The notes under the pieces are model-generated. The model made no database searches. It had not been told where the DNA came from and saw nothing but the letters and a program-made list of their open reading frames with translations. The position numbers were made by a program, and so were the translations under genes. From positions 1,550,001 to 1,614,000 of the forward strand of contig NZ_AP014624.1 in the NCBI RefSeq assembly GCF_000829375.1: a stretch of 64,000 nucleotides of DNA, given 5' to 3'. Shown one piece after another: positions 26,757 through 36,037 of this stretch (its first letter is position 1; every line of letters starts with the position of its first letter). The DNA comes from Chryseobacterium sp. StRB126. GTDB taxonomy: Bacteria; Bacteroidota; Bacteroidia; Flavobacteriales; Weeksellaceae.

Positions 26757-28097
26757 TTATTCTTGATACGGAATCGGGTCTTCCAAGTTAAAACGGAAAG
26801 TTAATTTTTCTTCTTGTCTCTGAATAATCATGGTGATAGTTCGTCCTTCGGAGGATTTCATAATTTCAAGGATTTTTTCAAGAGTCATGTCTGATGTCTT
26901 ATCTCCATTGATGCTGATCACTTTGTCATCCTTTTTTAAACCTGCTTCATAGGCCGGCGAATCCTTTCTCACTCCTGCAATCGCAAATATGGGTTTGAGG
27001 ATAAAGTTGTACTGAAAAGACTCTCTATATACCTCATTCTTGTTACCTACTGTACCATTTACAGTACTGCCCATGGTTTGAGTTTCAATTTTAACCCTGT
27101 CCTGTTGCCATTCCATTCCATCTTGTCTGAAATCCAGTCCGCTCATATTAAAGTGGAAAGGATCATCAAAGTTTCTGTTCTTCTTCAAATATAGCTTATT
27201 GTTAGGATAATCGAAAATGAGAGAAAACCGTCTCATGATTTCACCGCCTACAGAGCCTTTTCTGTCTTTTACCAGATTCACATGCTGAATAGAGTATTCA
27301 TCAGGCATTGCGGTAAGAGGTTTTTCAAATTTGAAATCACCAAGATAAAAATTATGAATTCTGCTTCTTTTCCCGTAAATATCTCCATTGAATCCACGGC
27401 CAAGAAAATCATCAATATTAGGTCTGTTATAAACAAAATCTTTGATAAGAGTTGGAAAGAGCCATATTGCATCACTGTTTCCAAGATCAATCAGAAGTTT
27501 TGATGCTTTCTTTTCACGGGTCATTTCTACATCAGCGTTAAGATAAGGTTTATCTTTTTCAATACTGATCGGAAATTCATCAAACTTTCTCACTTTTCTT
27601 TTTAATACATCTATATTTTCGTAGACTGTTATTTTTTTAGAAATATAATCAATAGCAATAGGATGATCTTTGAAAAAATGATAACCGATAACTCCATTTA
27701 CTGGAATTCCTACGTGGGATGAAATATTGAATTCTTCACTAAGGATTACATAAAGAGACATAGAGTTATTAATCATTACATCTCCAATTCTAGCTAAATT
27801 ACGCTCCGATTTTAATCCATCAATACTTAAGTTTCCCCCAAGCCCTGAAAACTTTATTTTTTCAACATTATCCAGTTTAAGCTCTTTATTTTCTAAGCTG
27901 AATAGAATGGTTTCTGCAACTCCGGTATCCACCATAAAAGTCAGGTCTGCACCATTAATGTTGATGGGAATGAAAATCAGATTGTTGATAAGTTGAAAAG
28001 GGATTACTGCTTTTGGTGTATTGATGAGCCGGAAAGAGTTCTGGGCATGGATAAAAATACCCAATAATAAACCCAGTAAAAGTAGCTTTAGTTTCAT
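26757..28097 (-). CDS. Retropepsin-like aspartyl protease with PDZ domain
   Basis: A 446-residue exported protein. After a signal peptide (about residues 1-18) the first aspartyl half-site is D57-T-G (FMVDTGVAETILF). A second pepsin-like half includes LLIDLGNSDAIWLFP, in which the usual T of D-T-G is replaced by L, so activity through this half is uncertain. The C-terminus (about 360-435) is a PDZ domain with KDSPAYEAGLKKDDKVISING. Substrate and role are unknown; periplasmic quality control is a family guess. Confidence 0.85.
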   Translation of the reverse strand: MKLKLLLLGLLLGIFIHAQNSFRLINTPKAVIPFQLINNLIFIPININGADLTFMVDTGVAETILFSLENKELKLDNVEKIKFSGLGGNLSIDGLKSERNLARIGDVMINNSMSLYVILSEEFNISSHVGIPVNGVIGYHFFKDHPIAIDYISKKITVYENIDVLKRKVRKFDEFPISIEKDKPYLNADVEMTREKKASKLLIDLGNSDAIWLFPTLIKDFVYNRPNIDDFLGRGFNGDIYGKRSRIHNFYLGDFKFEKPLTAMPDEYSIQHVNLVKDRKGSVGGEIMRRFSLIFDYPNNKLYLKKNRNFDDPFHFNMSGLDFRQDGMEWQQDRVKIETQTMGSTVNGTVGNKNEVYRESFQYNFILKPIFAIAGVRKDSPAYEAGLKKDDKVISINGDKTSDMTLEKILEIMKSSEGRTITMIIQRQEEKLTFRFNLEDPIPYQE

Positions 28098-28129
28098 TTA
28101 CTGAATTTACTGAATTTATCTTTATTGTA

Positions 28130-28160
28130 ATAAAAAAACATTCCAAACGCAGGAATGTTT
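28130..28160 (-). terminator. Terminator of the esterase gene
   Basis: AAACATTCC and GGAATGTTT form a nine-base-pair stem with a seven-base loop; on the minus strand it runs into a T tract. It lies about 60 bases past the stop of the leftward alpha/beta hydrolase gene. Confidence 0.8.
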
Positions 28161-28218
28161 ATATGAACTACAATGAAGTTGTTGTTTTTGTTGAATTTGT
28201 TTGAAAATTAAAAACGGC

Positions 28219-28857
28219 TTATTTTGAGAAGAAATCCATTAAATCCATATAATTCTTCTGGTTAACGCCATGTCCGCTCATGTATTCTCTGAATGTAAAA
28301 TAACAGTTAAGATCATAAAGCAGTTCTGCAGCCTTTCTCCCCCAATCAATTGGGATTACTGCATCATCTGTACCGTGGGATACAAAAAATCTTAGCTTTT
28401 CCAGTTTCTTTTTATCTTTTACAATTCCGTCTAGGATCTTCTCTTCTGCATAAGCACTTAAACAGGCAATATTTGTAAATAACTCAGGATATTTTAGAGC
28501 CAACGCATAACATAAAATTCCTCCCTGGCTGAATCCGCATAAATGGACTTTGCTTTCTGTAAGACCGTAATTATTTACTATTTTTAATATACTTTCCAAT
28601 ACAGCATTTAAAGATTCCTTAGCCTGAGGAACATCAATGAAATTTTCTGGATCATTAAAATTAATATCATACCATGAATATCCTTCAAACTGAGTATCTC
28701 TCGGGGCTCTGAAACTGATGATAATCCAATCTTGTGGAAGGGTTTCTCTAAAGCTGAAAAGGTCCTGTTCATTGCTGCCGTAGCCGTGAAGCATAAAAAG
28801 TATAGGAGTAGAAGAGGTAATATTTTCCGGCTCTCTTACTAAGTAATCTAAATTCAT
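28219..28857 (-). CDS. Alpha/beta hydrolase (carboxylesterase/phospholipase type)
   Basis: A 212-residue cytosolic hydrolase of the family of small carboxylesterases and lysophospholipases. The nucleophile elbow is GFSQGG with S110; the acid lies in HGTDDAVIP (D164/D165) and the base is H196 (SGHGVNQ). The oxyanion segment MLHGYGSNE is at residues 22-30. The substrate is not predictable. It is a single-gene unit with its own terminator. Confidence 0.88.
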   Translation of the reverse strand: MNLDYLVREPENITSSTPILFMLHGYGSNEQDLFSFRETLPQDWIIISFRAPRDTQFEGYSWYDINFNDPENFIDVPQAKESLNAVLESILKIVNNYGLTESKVHLCGFSQGGILCYALALKYPELFTNIACLSAYAEEKILDGIVKDKKKLEKLRFFVSHGTDDAVIPIDWGRKAAELLYDLNCYFTFREYMSGHGVNQKNYMDLMDFFSK

Positions 28858-29197
28858 ACAGCAAATATAATTAATAAATTACATTGTAAATCCCAACTTT
28901 TATGATTCGTTTAAAGGAGTTTAAAAATCATTTTAAAAGATAAAAAGTGAGGGTTAATTTTTGAACAAAACACTATAATCCTATTGGTTTTTATCAGTAT
29001 TAAAATAATTCTAAATATAAAGATGTTTTATGTTTAATAATTAGGGGATTACGTTGTATTATTAGGTTTTTTAGGTTTGATTTTATTTTTATTGATTTGA
29101 TATTTTTTGTAAAAAAATGTTGTAAAATTTTTATTAAAGATATTTTTATATTAATAAAAAACTTATATTTGGAACATTAAAAAATCTATTTGGAGAA
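28858..29197. other. AT-rich intergenic region with one promoter-like box
   Basis: About 340 bases with long runs of A and T and no gene. The box TATATTTG at 29164-29171 matches the -7 element TAnnTTTG and lies 26 bases before the small lipoprotein start, but no TTG is seen at 19-21 bases upstream. It probably drives the lipoprotein gene; the divergent esterase gene must also start here. Confidence 0.5.
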
Positions 29198-29632
29198 ATG
29201 AAGCAATTTTACAATTTAAAAAGTTTACTTAGACTTTCTTCTTTATTCGTTTTGTTATTTTCAGTGATTACTGTTGTCAATTCGTGTAAAAAAGATGACG
29301 ACGATGAATTTAAGGATCATGTGGTTCAATTTTCAGCGAAAGCTACAACAGGATCACAACTTATTTCTGTGGTTACTCAGGTAGGAACTGCCCAGAATAC
29401 GATATTTAGCACTCCTACTGCAGAGTTAAAAGAAGGTTGGAATAGTGGAGATATGTGGGTTAATTCCAGCCAGGCACAGCTTAATTTTGCGGCTAATGCT
29501 ATGTTACCACAAGAAAATTCTGAACTTACAATTACTCTTACGATAGACGGAGAAGTTGTTAGAACTGCTAAAGTTACAGGAAAAGGTGATAACAAAGTTG
29601 TAAAGTTTGCCTACAGTTTCCTTGAACCATAA
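29198..29632 (+). CDS. Small lipoprotein, paralogue of the one at 32.5 kb
   Basis: A 144-residue lipoprotein: the signal ends in VVNSC followed by KKDDDDEF, an acidic start after the cysteine (about residue 30) that may mark it for surface exposure. The mature part is a beta-rich domain (HVVQFSAKATTGSQLISVVTQ ... LTITLTIDGEVVRTAKVTG ... VKFAYSF). The same layout is found in the 140-residue lipoprotein at 32483-32905 (HKVVFKAIASAGSDIDVAVY ... VQIWVDGELKKEGT ... ASYVF). The two flank a two-component system. Function unknown. Confidence 0.78.
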   Translation: MKQFYNLKSLLRLSSLFVLLFSVITVVNSCKKDDDDEFKDHVVQFSAKATTGSQLISVVTQVGTAQNTIFSTPTAELKEGWNSGDMWVNSSQAQLNFAANAMLPQENSELTITLTIDGEVVRTAKVTGKGDNKVVKFAYSFLEP

Positions 29633-29654
29633 ATAAACTTTACTCTATAAAATT

Positions 29655-29680
29655 AAAACCGCTCTTGGGCGGTTTTTTTA
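29655..29680. terminator. Bidirectional terminator
   Basis: AAAACCGC and GCGGTTTT pair around a short loop with a T tract on the plus strand and an A tract that serves the minus strand. It separates the rightward lipoprotein gene from the converging response-regulator gene and touches the latter's stop. Confidence 0.8.
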
Positions 29681-30316
29681 TTTTTCAATCAGATTATACT
29701 CTATAGCTTGGTTTACGAGTTCGGTAGAGTTTTTAGCCTGAAATTTCTGAAGAAGATTTTTACGGTGAGTATCTACAGTAAGAGGGCTTAAAAAGAGCTC
29801 TTCTGCGATCATATTGCTTGTTTTGCCCTGTGCTACAAGATGCAAAATCTGTTTTTCCCTTTTGGTGAGTCGGGGAATGGGGAAATCATTTTGAGAAGGT
29901 CTGCAGATGATCTGCTTGGTTTCATCACAAAAAACAATGTCTCCGGATAATGCTCCTTTGATACTAATGACTAATTCTTCAATAGATGTATTTTTGAGAA
30001 GATAGCCACTGGCTCCATTTTGAATACACTGCATGATGATACTTCTTTCAGAGCGGTTACTGAACATAATTACCGAAGTTTCGGGAGAGATCTTTTTAAT
30101 TTCCCTGCAAAGTTCTGCACCATTGGCATCAGGCAGGGCGATGTCTAAAAGAATAATATCAACCTTGTTATTGCTGATAAAGTTAATAATCTCCGAACCG
30201 GAAATAAACGTTTCGGGAATATTAAAAGAAGGCTGGCTTTTCAGCATCATTTTCAGTCCTTCGATGACGATAGGGTGATCGTCTACGATAACAATATTTA
30301 TTTTTTCATTCTCCAT
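29678..30316 (-). CDS. NarL-type response regulator
   Basis: A 212-residue DNA-binding regulator. The receiver domain (about residues 5-120) has the acidic pair D12/D13 and the phosphoacceptor D58 (IILLDIALPD). The LuxR-type helix-turn-helix (about 145-205) has LTKREKQILHLVAQGKTSNM and SPLTVDTHRKNLLQKF. Its start overlaps the end of the upstream histidine-kinase gene by 11 bases, so the two are a cognate pair. Confidence 0.93.
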   Translation of the reverse strand: MENEKINIVIVDDHPIVIEGLKMMLKSQPSFNIPETFISGSEIINFISNNKVDIILLDIALPDANGAELCREIKKISPETSVIMFSNRSERSIIMQCIQNGASGYLLKNTSIEELVISIKGALSGDIVFCDETKQIICRPSQNDFPIPRLTKREKQILHLVAQGKTSNMIAEELFLSPLTVDTHRKNLLQKFQAKNSTELVNQAIEYNLIEK

Positions 30317-32279
30317 TTATGTTGAGTTCTATATTAATCGTTGTACCTTGACTGTCTGAACTGATCTCCATGTTTCCTTTCAGATAATCAACTCTGTTCT
30401 TTAAGTTGCGGAGCCCCATGCTTTTGTTTTTGGGTTCTTTGCTGCTTTCGAATCCTTTTCCATTGTCTTCAATAGTGATGAGAAAATCTTTTTTAGATTG
30501 GGAGCATTGTAGTAAGATATTGGTAGCTTCAGAATGCTTGATCGCATTGGCCAATAATTCCTGTGCAATCCTGTAAATGTTAAGCTGGATGTTTAAAGGC
30601 AGATTCTTTTCGATATTGATCGCCTGGAAATCAATTTCGATATCCTTTCTGTTGTAAAATTCGCAAAGATCATTTAGGGCAGTTTCCAAACCGAAATTAA
30701 GCAATGATTCAGGCATAAGGTTTCTTGCTACATGCCGAAGTTCACCTACAGAATTATCCAGCTGTCCCAGGATTTTATAAAACTCCTGATCTTTCTGAGG
30801 ATCCAAATGACTGGCAGACCATGTTGAAAAATTGATTTTCACTCCGGCCAGCATTCCGCCTAGGCCATCATGAAGATCTCTTGCAATACGTTCTCTTTCC
30901 CTTTCTTCTCCTTCAAGAATGGCTTTCGTTAAAGAAAGTTCTTCCTTTTGTCTGATATCATTAATCTTCTGTTCAGAGATTTTTTTATTTTTTCTAAAGA
31001 TAATATAAAGGAAGATCAGAAGGCTTACAACTAATAGTAAAATAAGACTTAATCCCCATAAATAGGAGTTTTTCTTATTCACTTCCAGCTCTTTTTGATT
31101 CTTTTCCGCATTTAATGTGGCTATTTTTCTTTCCTTTTCTGCAGCATTGAATTTGGACTCAATTTTATTGATCTCAAGCTTTACATTTTCGGTGTTTAGA
31201 CTATCATTAAGTTTAGAATATTTCTGTTCCCAAACCAAAGCTTCTTTAGTATTCCCCATTTCTTCATTTAAAGAGGAAAGCTGCTTATAAATAGTTTTTC
31301 TGTTGTTAAGATCAAGAGCAAGGGATTTCTCTGTTAAAATATCTTCCAAAGCACCCTTAGCCTCGTTATACTTCTTTAATTTCCTTAAAATATCATATTT
31401 ATTGAAATAGAACATTTGGGCCAATAGATTCTGATTGAATCTTTTAGCATAAGAAAGCCCTTTTTCAATAACGGGTAACGCTTCAGAATTCTTTTGTCTT
31501 GTAATAAAATAAAGTGTTTTGCTATAATAGTAAAAAGCATTAATAGAGGAATTTGGATAAGGGCTGATAAGCATTTCAGCTTTATCCAAAAACTTTTTAG
31601 CTTCATCTCCTTTGGCCTGATAGCAAAAATTGTTTGAATAATTTAGATAGGTGAAAAATAGTTCAGGAGAATTCGGATAGTATTTTTCAAGAATTTGTAA
31701 CGCTTTAGCATTATATTCCTCAGACTTTTTAAGTTCGGCATTGTAAGTAAGGATAACGGCAAACTGAGTATACAAAAATCCCAGATTCCTGCTATTTTCA
31801 TATTTTTTGGCTAGGGGGATACTTTTTTCCAGAATAGTTTTAACCAAAAAAGGATAGCCTTCCTTGTCTTTTTGGGTTACTCCGTAGCTATACCAGGCAG
31901 CTGCCTGAAGGAGATCAGATTCCTCATTTCTGAACTTTGATAATGCTTCAATTGCTTTTTGATATGCTACCGCTGCTTTTGCTTTATTTCGGTCCAGGTT
32001 ATATTGTGCTTCGTAGAAATTATACTTAGCTGCAAGAAAGGCGTCTCCTTTAATGAATGCTTTCCCACTTTCCAGATACTTTTTACTTAAAAGGGAATCA
32101 ATATTTCTATAATAGTTTGACAAAAGAAAAGTGGCATTGGCTTTCACTTTTGTAGTTCTATTGCTTATAAGAAGGCTTTGTAAGCTGTCTAAATAGGGCT
32201 TTTCATCCAGCGGAATAAGTTGTTGTGATTGTACACCAAAGGATAGGAATAGGGTTAACAGGATCAGTAATCTCTTCAT
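30306..32279 (-). CDS. TPR-containing sensor histidine kinase (HisKA_3 type)
   Basis: A 657-residue kinase. A signal peptide (about residues 1-19) leads to a periplasmic TPR-like helical region (about 25-360), a coiled coil, a membrane helix (about 403-425), the dimerisation box with phospho-acceptor H470 in RIARDLHDGLGGMLAG, and a HATPase_c domain (about 560-655) with NAIKH and EDNGKGFESS. The following gene encodes its NarL-type partner with 11 bases overlap. The ligand is unknown; two related small lipoproteins on either side are possible targets or partners. Confidence 0.92.
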   Translation of the reverse strand: MKRLLILLTLFLSFGVQSQQLIPLDEKPYLDSLQSLLISNRTTKVKANATFLLSNYYRNIDSLLSKKYLESGKAFIKGDAFLAAKYNFYEAQYNLDRNKAKAAVAYQKAIEALSKFRNEESDLLQAAAWYSYGVTQKDKEGYPFLVKTILEKSIPLAKKYENSRNLGFLYTQFAVILTYNAELKKSEEYNAKALQILEKYYPNSPELFFTYLNYSNNFCYQAKGDEAKKFLDKAEMLISPYPNSSINAFYYYSKTLYFITRQKNSEALPVIEKGLSYAKRFNQNLLAQMFYFNKYDILRKLKKYNEAKGALEDILTEKSLALDLNNRKTIYKQLSSLNEEMGNTKEALVWEQKYSKLNDSLNTENVKLEINKIESKFNAAEKERKIATLNAEKNQKELEVNKKNSYLWGLSLILLLVVSLLIFLYIIFRKNKKISEQKINDIRQKEELSLTKAILEGEERERERIARDLHDGLGGMLAGVKINFSTWSASHLDPQKDQEFYKILGQLDNSVGELRHVARNLMPESLLNFGLETALNDLCEFYNRKDIEIDFQAINIEKNLPLNIQLNIYRIAQELLANAIKHSEATNILLQCSQSKKDFLITIEDNGKGFESSKEPKNKSMGLRNLKNRVDYLKGNMEISSDSQGTTINIELNINGE

Positions 32280-32388
32280 CAGGTATCAGTTCTGTAGAAT
32301 ATATTTTTTATAAACGGTCAATTTAATTAAAAATTTCAGTATAAAAAATACCTGAATTTAGGTAGAAAAAATTACACAATTTTCAGGA

Positions 32389-32420
32389 TTGATTAAGTTT
32401 CAGGACTCCAATAGCTTTGC
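32389..32420 (+). promoter_or_regulatory. Bacteroidota-type promoter of the small lipoprotein gene
   Basis: TTG at 32389-32391 and TAGCTTTGC at 32412-32420 are separated by exactly 20 bases, a full match to the TTG / TAnnTTTG promoter of this phylum. Transcription would start near 32426, about 57 bases before the lipoprotein ATG. Confidence 0.6.
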
Positions 32421-32482
32421 AGGTACGGAATCACTAATCATAGAATATCAAATAAAGTAACTAAAATTTAAACAAAAAGATT

Positions 32483-32905
32483 ATGAAAAAAGCGAGAATA
32501 AACCAGCTGTTGAAAGGTACATTTGTAGTGCTTCTTGCAACGATGGTAATGGGATTTGTAGCCTCTTGTAGTAAAGATGATGATGATACTCCTAACGTAA
32601 ATGGAGCAGGGAAAAGTCATAAAGTAGTTTTTAAAGCGATAGCTTCTGCGGGAAGTGATATAGATGTAGCAGTGTATGGAATTGATGGTAACCCAACTAC
32701 TGCTTCCAGCCTTAGCGGAACAACGTGGTCAAGCCCTGAGGTTACTTCAGAAAAAGGTGCCTATAATGCGAATGTAGCGGTAAGTGCTGTAGGAACGAAT
32801 GCATCTTCTACCTTAAAGGTTCAGATCTGGGTAGATGGAGAGCTGAAAAAAGAAGGAACTTCCAGTGGTCAGTATTTATCAGCTTCTGCAAGCTATGTAT
32901 TTTAA
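32483..32905 (+). CDS. Small lipoprotein, paralogue of the one at 29.2 kb
   Basis: A 140-residue lipoprotein with the lipobox FVASC followed by SKDDDD, then an N/G linker and a beta-rich domain of about 100 residues ending in ASYVF. The start at ATG 32483 is preceded by a well-formed promoter. It is divergent from the histidine-kinase gene (203 bases apart), with the kinase/regulator pair lying between it and its paralogue at 29198-29632. Function unknown; it may be a target of that system. Confidence 0.78.
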   Translation: MKKARINQLLKGTFVVLLATMVMGFVASCSKDDDDTPNVNGAGKSHKVVFKAIASAGSDIDVAVYGIDGNPTTASSLSGTTWSSPEVTSEKGAYNANVAVSAVGTNASSTLKVQIWVDGELKKEGTSSGQYLSASASYVF

Positions 32906-32926
32906 AAACTAATAATACTTTCAATA

Positions 32927-32968
32927 TAAAAAACCGGCGCCGAGATTTATCTCGGCGCCGGTTTTTAT
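32927..32968. terminator. Strong bidirectional terminator
   Basis: A perfect 16-bp GC-rich stem (AAAACCGGCGCCGAGA and its inverse) with a TTTA loop and A/T tracts on both sides. It ends the rightward lipoprotein gene and the leftward tyrS gene. Confidence 0.95.
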
Positions 32969-32980
32969 GTGGTATTAAAA

Positions 32981-34276
32981 TTAAATAACTTTTACGATGA
33001 AATAACTCTTCTTACCCTTTTGAAGCAATAAGAATTTGCTGTCAATAAGATCCGTCTCATTAGCTGTAAAAGTATCATTTACTTTTTGTTTGTTAACAGA
33101 GATTGAATTTCCTTTGATTTCTCTCTGTGCTTCACTCTTCGATTTCAGGAATCCTGATTTCTCTGAAAGAAGATCCACAATGTTGATGCCTAATACATCA
33201 GCTTTTGCTACTTCTTTTTGTGGAACCCCATCAAAAACTTCTAGGAAAGTTTCTTCGTCAAGGCTCACCAAATCTTCAGCCGTAGAACGTCCGAAAAGAA
33301 TTTCAGAAGCTTTAAGCGCTTTTTCATATTCTTCTCTTCCGTGTACCCAAACGGTTACTTCTTCAGCTAATCTTTTCTGAAGTTTTCTCTCGTGGGCTGC
33401 TGTTTTATGCTCTTCAATTAAAGCTTCAATTTCTTCTTTTCCAAGGAATGTATAGAATTTAATAAATCTTTCAGCATCTTCATCAGTAGCATTCAGCCAG
33501 AATTGGTAGAATTTATATGGAGAAGTTTTCTTTTTGTCTAACCAATAGTTTTCTCCGCTTTCAGATTTTCCGAATTTAGAACCATCCGCTTTTGTAATCA
33601 AAGGAACGGTTAAGGCAAATGCTTCACCCTGAGCTTTTCTACGGATTAATTCTGTTCCTGTAGTGATATTTCCCCACTGGTCGGAACCTCCCATCTGAAG
33701 CTTTACATTATTGTTTTGATATAAGTGAAGGAAATCATATCCCTGAATCAACTGATATGTAAATTCTGTAAAACTCATTCCATCTGCCCCAGATTCTCCC
33801 GAAAATCTTTTCTTAACAGAATCTTTAGCCATCATATAGTTAACGGTGATGTTCTTCCCGACATTTTTAGCAAAATCAAGGAAAGAAATATTCTTCATCC
33901 AGTCGTAATTATTGACCAGTTCTGCTTTATTAGGCTCATTTCCTGCAAAATCAAGGAATCTTGAAAGCTGATTTTTCAAGCAATCTACATAGTGTAAAAG
34001 CGTTTCCTCATCCAAAAGGTTTCTTTCTGCCGATTTTCCGGATGGATCACCAATCATTCCTGTAGCTCCACCCACCAAAGCAATGGGTTTGTGACCATGC
34101 TGTTGAAAGTGTGCTAAAATTTTTATCTGAATAAGACTTCCGATATGTAAAGAATCGGCCGTTGGATCAAAACCAATATATGCAGTAGTTACCTCTTTAT
34201 TTAGTTGTTCATCGGTTCCAGGCATCATATCAGCAAACAGACCACGCCATTTCAGTTCTTCTATAAAGGAATTCAT
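32981..34276 (-). CDS. tyrS: Tyrosyl-tRNA synthetase
   Basis: Charges tRNA-Tyr in the cytosol. The class I HIGH-type motif is HIGS at residues 44-47 and the KMSKS-type motif is KFGKS near 232-236; [10 protein letters not shown] and the tyrosine pocket QGYDFLHLY also fit. A C-terminal S4-like RNA-binding domain (about 355-431) completes the 431-residue protein, the usual bacterial TyrS length. It is a single-gene unit with a strong terminator. Confidence 0.97.
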   Translation of the reverse strand: MNSFIEELKWRGLFADMMPGTDEQLNKEVTTAYIGFDPTADSLHIGSLIQIKILAHFQQHGHKPIALVGGATGMIGDPSGKSAERNLLDEETLLHYVDCLKNQLSRFLDFAGNEPNKAELVNNYDWMKNISFLDFAKNVGKNITVNYMMAKDSVKKRFSGESGADGMSFTEFTYQLIQGYDFLHLYQNNNVKLQMGGSDQWGNITTGTELIRRKAQGEAFALTVPLITKADGSKFGKSESGENYWLDKKKTSPYKFYQFWLNATDEDAERFIKFYTFLGKEEIEALIEEHKTAAHERKLQKRLAEEVTVWVHGREEYEKALKASEILFGRSTAEDLVSLDEETFLEVFDGVPQKEVAKADVLGINIVDLLSEKSGFLKSKSEAQREIKGNSISVNKQKVNDTFTANETDLIDSKFLLLQKGKKSYFIVKVI

Positions 34277-34448
34277 TGATTTTTTTCTTTAAAATTTTAA
34301 GTTGCAAAGATAATAAATTCAAAAGTATAAAGTGAAAAGGAGAAGAAGGGAAATAGGAAAAGGATTGAAATTATAAATAAAATGAATAACTTTCTCTGAT
34401 TGGCTATTCACTTACGAGGCAAAATTCACGATTGATAGCTGATTCAGC

Positions 34449-34480
34449 TTTGCATTTTCAACCCAAATATTCTATATTTG
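34449..34480 (+). promoter_or_regulatory. Bacteroidota-type promoter of the sigma-factor gene
   Basis: TTTG at 34449-34452 and TATATTTG at 34473-34480 are 20 bases apart, a full match to the phylum's -33/-7 pattern. The expected transcription start is within a few bases of the ATG at 34487, so the mRNA may have almost no leader. Confidence 0.6.
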
Positions 34481-34486
34481 TTATTA

Positions 34487-35047
34487 ATGAACGACGAACA
34501 GCTATTTCTCCTCATTCAAAAGGCCAAAGATAAAGATCAGAAGGCCCAGACTAAACTCATTAATGTTTTTTGGGTGGATGTTTTCTCTTTTGTAATGAAA
34601 AAAGTGAAAGATGAAAATGATGCCGATGAGATCACTGTGAATGTTTTTTCCAAAGTATTATCGAAATTGGATATGTTCGATCCGCATTTTCAGTTTAAAA
34701 CATGGATTCTAACCATTGCTCAGAATACTGTTATCGATTTTTGGAGAAAAAAGAGTCGTGAAAATGAAGACGCCGTTGAAAATCTTGATGAGGTTAAAAA
34801 TCAATATGCAAAATCCCCTGAAGAACTTTTAATCTCTAAAGAAGAGCAAAAGAAAATCATTAAAACCATTGAATCTCTGGATGCCAATTATCAGGACATC
34901 ATTAAGCTGAGGTTTTTTGAAGAAAAAAGCATCAAGGAAATTGCAGAAGAATTAGGTATTTCTGTTGCTAACACAAAAGTTCGTGTGATGCGTGCTAAAA
35001 AGGTTCTTGCTGAATTGCTTAAGAATAATGAGTTTGAAGATAACTAA
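34487..35047 (+). CDS. RNA polymerase sigma factor, ECF (sigma-70 family)
   Basis: A 186-residue two-domain sigma factor. Region 2 (about residues 20-90) has DADEITVNVFSKVLSKLDMFD and FKTWILTIAQNTVIDFWRKK; region 4 (about 120-175) has LDANYQDIIKLRFFEEKSIKEI and the recognition helix around SVANTKVRVMRAKK. The frame opens at a TTG (34478), but ATG 34487 gives the natural start MNDEQLFLLI. No anti-sigma gene with a membrane helix follows; the next gene is on the other strand, so regulation must differ from the usual FecI/FecR layout. Confidence 0.92.
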   Translation: MNDEQLFLLIQKAKDKDQKAQTKLINVFWVDVFSFVMKKVKDENDADEITVNVFSKVLSKLDMFDPHFQFKTWILTIAQNTVIDFWRKKSRENEDAVENLDEVKNQYAKSPEELLISKEEQKKIIKTIESLDANYQDIIKLRFFEEKSIKEIAEELGISVANTKVRVMRAKKVLAELLKNNEFEDN

Positions 35048-35300
35048 GAATGTGGTTGGAAAACGCAAAGATGCTAAATATACTATATCTAAGACTCAAA
35101 GATTTTATCTCCGATAAAATTGAATACTATTTATTTCTCGCTGATTTAGCAGATCATGCAGATGACATTAGAAACCTCAAAATCATTTTAAAATAGAATA
35201 TTTAATGCACGAATAAGATATCTAATATCTGGCCTTTAAACTAAAGGGCACATAGGTGATAATAAAATGTTTAATTAGCAGAATACTTATTAGTAGCTGG

Positions 35301-35930
35301 TTACAGGAAAATTTCCTGTTTGGTTTTAGGAAGTATGATTTTCACACTTTTATCATTTCTGTTCTGAAGATTGATCTTGACTCCCTTTTTAATGTATGTT
35401 TCTTTTTGAGAAGGCCCATATTCTTTAGTATCATCAACATCATTCTTGAAATTAATCTGTCCGGTAGAAAGATTAAAATCTACATTTTTGATATAATCTC
35501 CCGGTCTTCCCGAGCTTGAAGTATGTCCTATCAATTCAAAATGCCCGTTTTGATATCTGTACTTATCAGTATAGGCCCATTTCCAGCTGCTGCCACCGAA
35601 ATGGTTAATAATCAGAATTCCTTTCTCTATGCTGGTTCCAGAATAAGGATCACCCATAATACCTCCGGATTCACTATCAAGAATGGCATTCATAGATCTT
35701 TCAAGGATCGTCCATTGACCATTCACTTTTTTCAGGATCTGAATTTCACGGAGATCACCCAGTTCACCTGGGTCTTTTGTATTGTAAACGATTACTTTTT
35801 CAGGAATTTGATCTCCATCAAGATCTCCATCCACAGTTTGCAGGATGGTGGAACCTTTTGGCTGAAATTCTTTTTGAGCCCAACAAAAGGTGCTGGAAAT
35901 AAGTGATAAGATGCAGAATATGGTCTTCAT
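35301..35930 (-). CDS. Secreted protein of unknown function with calcium-loop-like motif
   Basis: A 209-residue exported protein: signal peptide to about residue 19 (FCWAQ), then TVDGDLDGDQIPEKVIVYN (about 32-50), an Asp-rich loop like those of FG-GAP/VCBS or dockerin-type calcium sites. The middle holds IMGDPYSGTSIEKGILIINHFGGSSWKWAYTDKYRYQNGHFELIG, a pattern seen in several uncharacterised Bacteroidota secreted proteins. A binding role at the cell surface or in the periplasm is plausible but unproven. It is a single-gene unit. Confidence 0.72.
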   Translation of the reverse strand: MKTIFCILSLISSTFCWAQKEFQPKGSTILQTVDGDLDGDQIPEKVIVYNTKDPGELGDLREIQILKKVNGQWTILERSMNAILDSESGGIMGDPYSGTSIEKGILIINHFGGSSWKWAYTDKYRYQNGHFELIGHTSSSGRPGDYIKNVDFNLSTGQINFKNDVDDTKEYGPSQKETYIKKGVKINLQNRNDKSVKIILPKTKQEIFL

Positions 35931-36037
35931 AAAATATTTTGAGTTTTGAAATTACAAAATTATATGTTTCATCAATATCTGTGTTTGATTGTTTCGATAA
36001 AAAAATCACTAACTTTGAACCTCAATTTGAGAAATAA

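Noticed and set aside
26757..28097. Inactive aspartyl protease called as pseudogene
   Set aside because: The second half-site deviates from D-T-G, but the frame is intact and the first site is complete, so it is listed as a gene.
35048..35300. Possible gene remnant after the sigma factor
   Set aside because: The stretch has several stops in all frames and no recognisable protein fragment.
35256..35519. 87-residue plus-strand frame
   Set aside because: Antisense to the 3' half of the secreted protein at 35301-35930.
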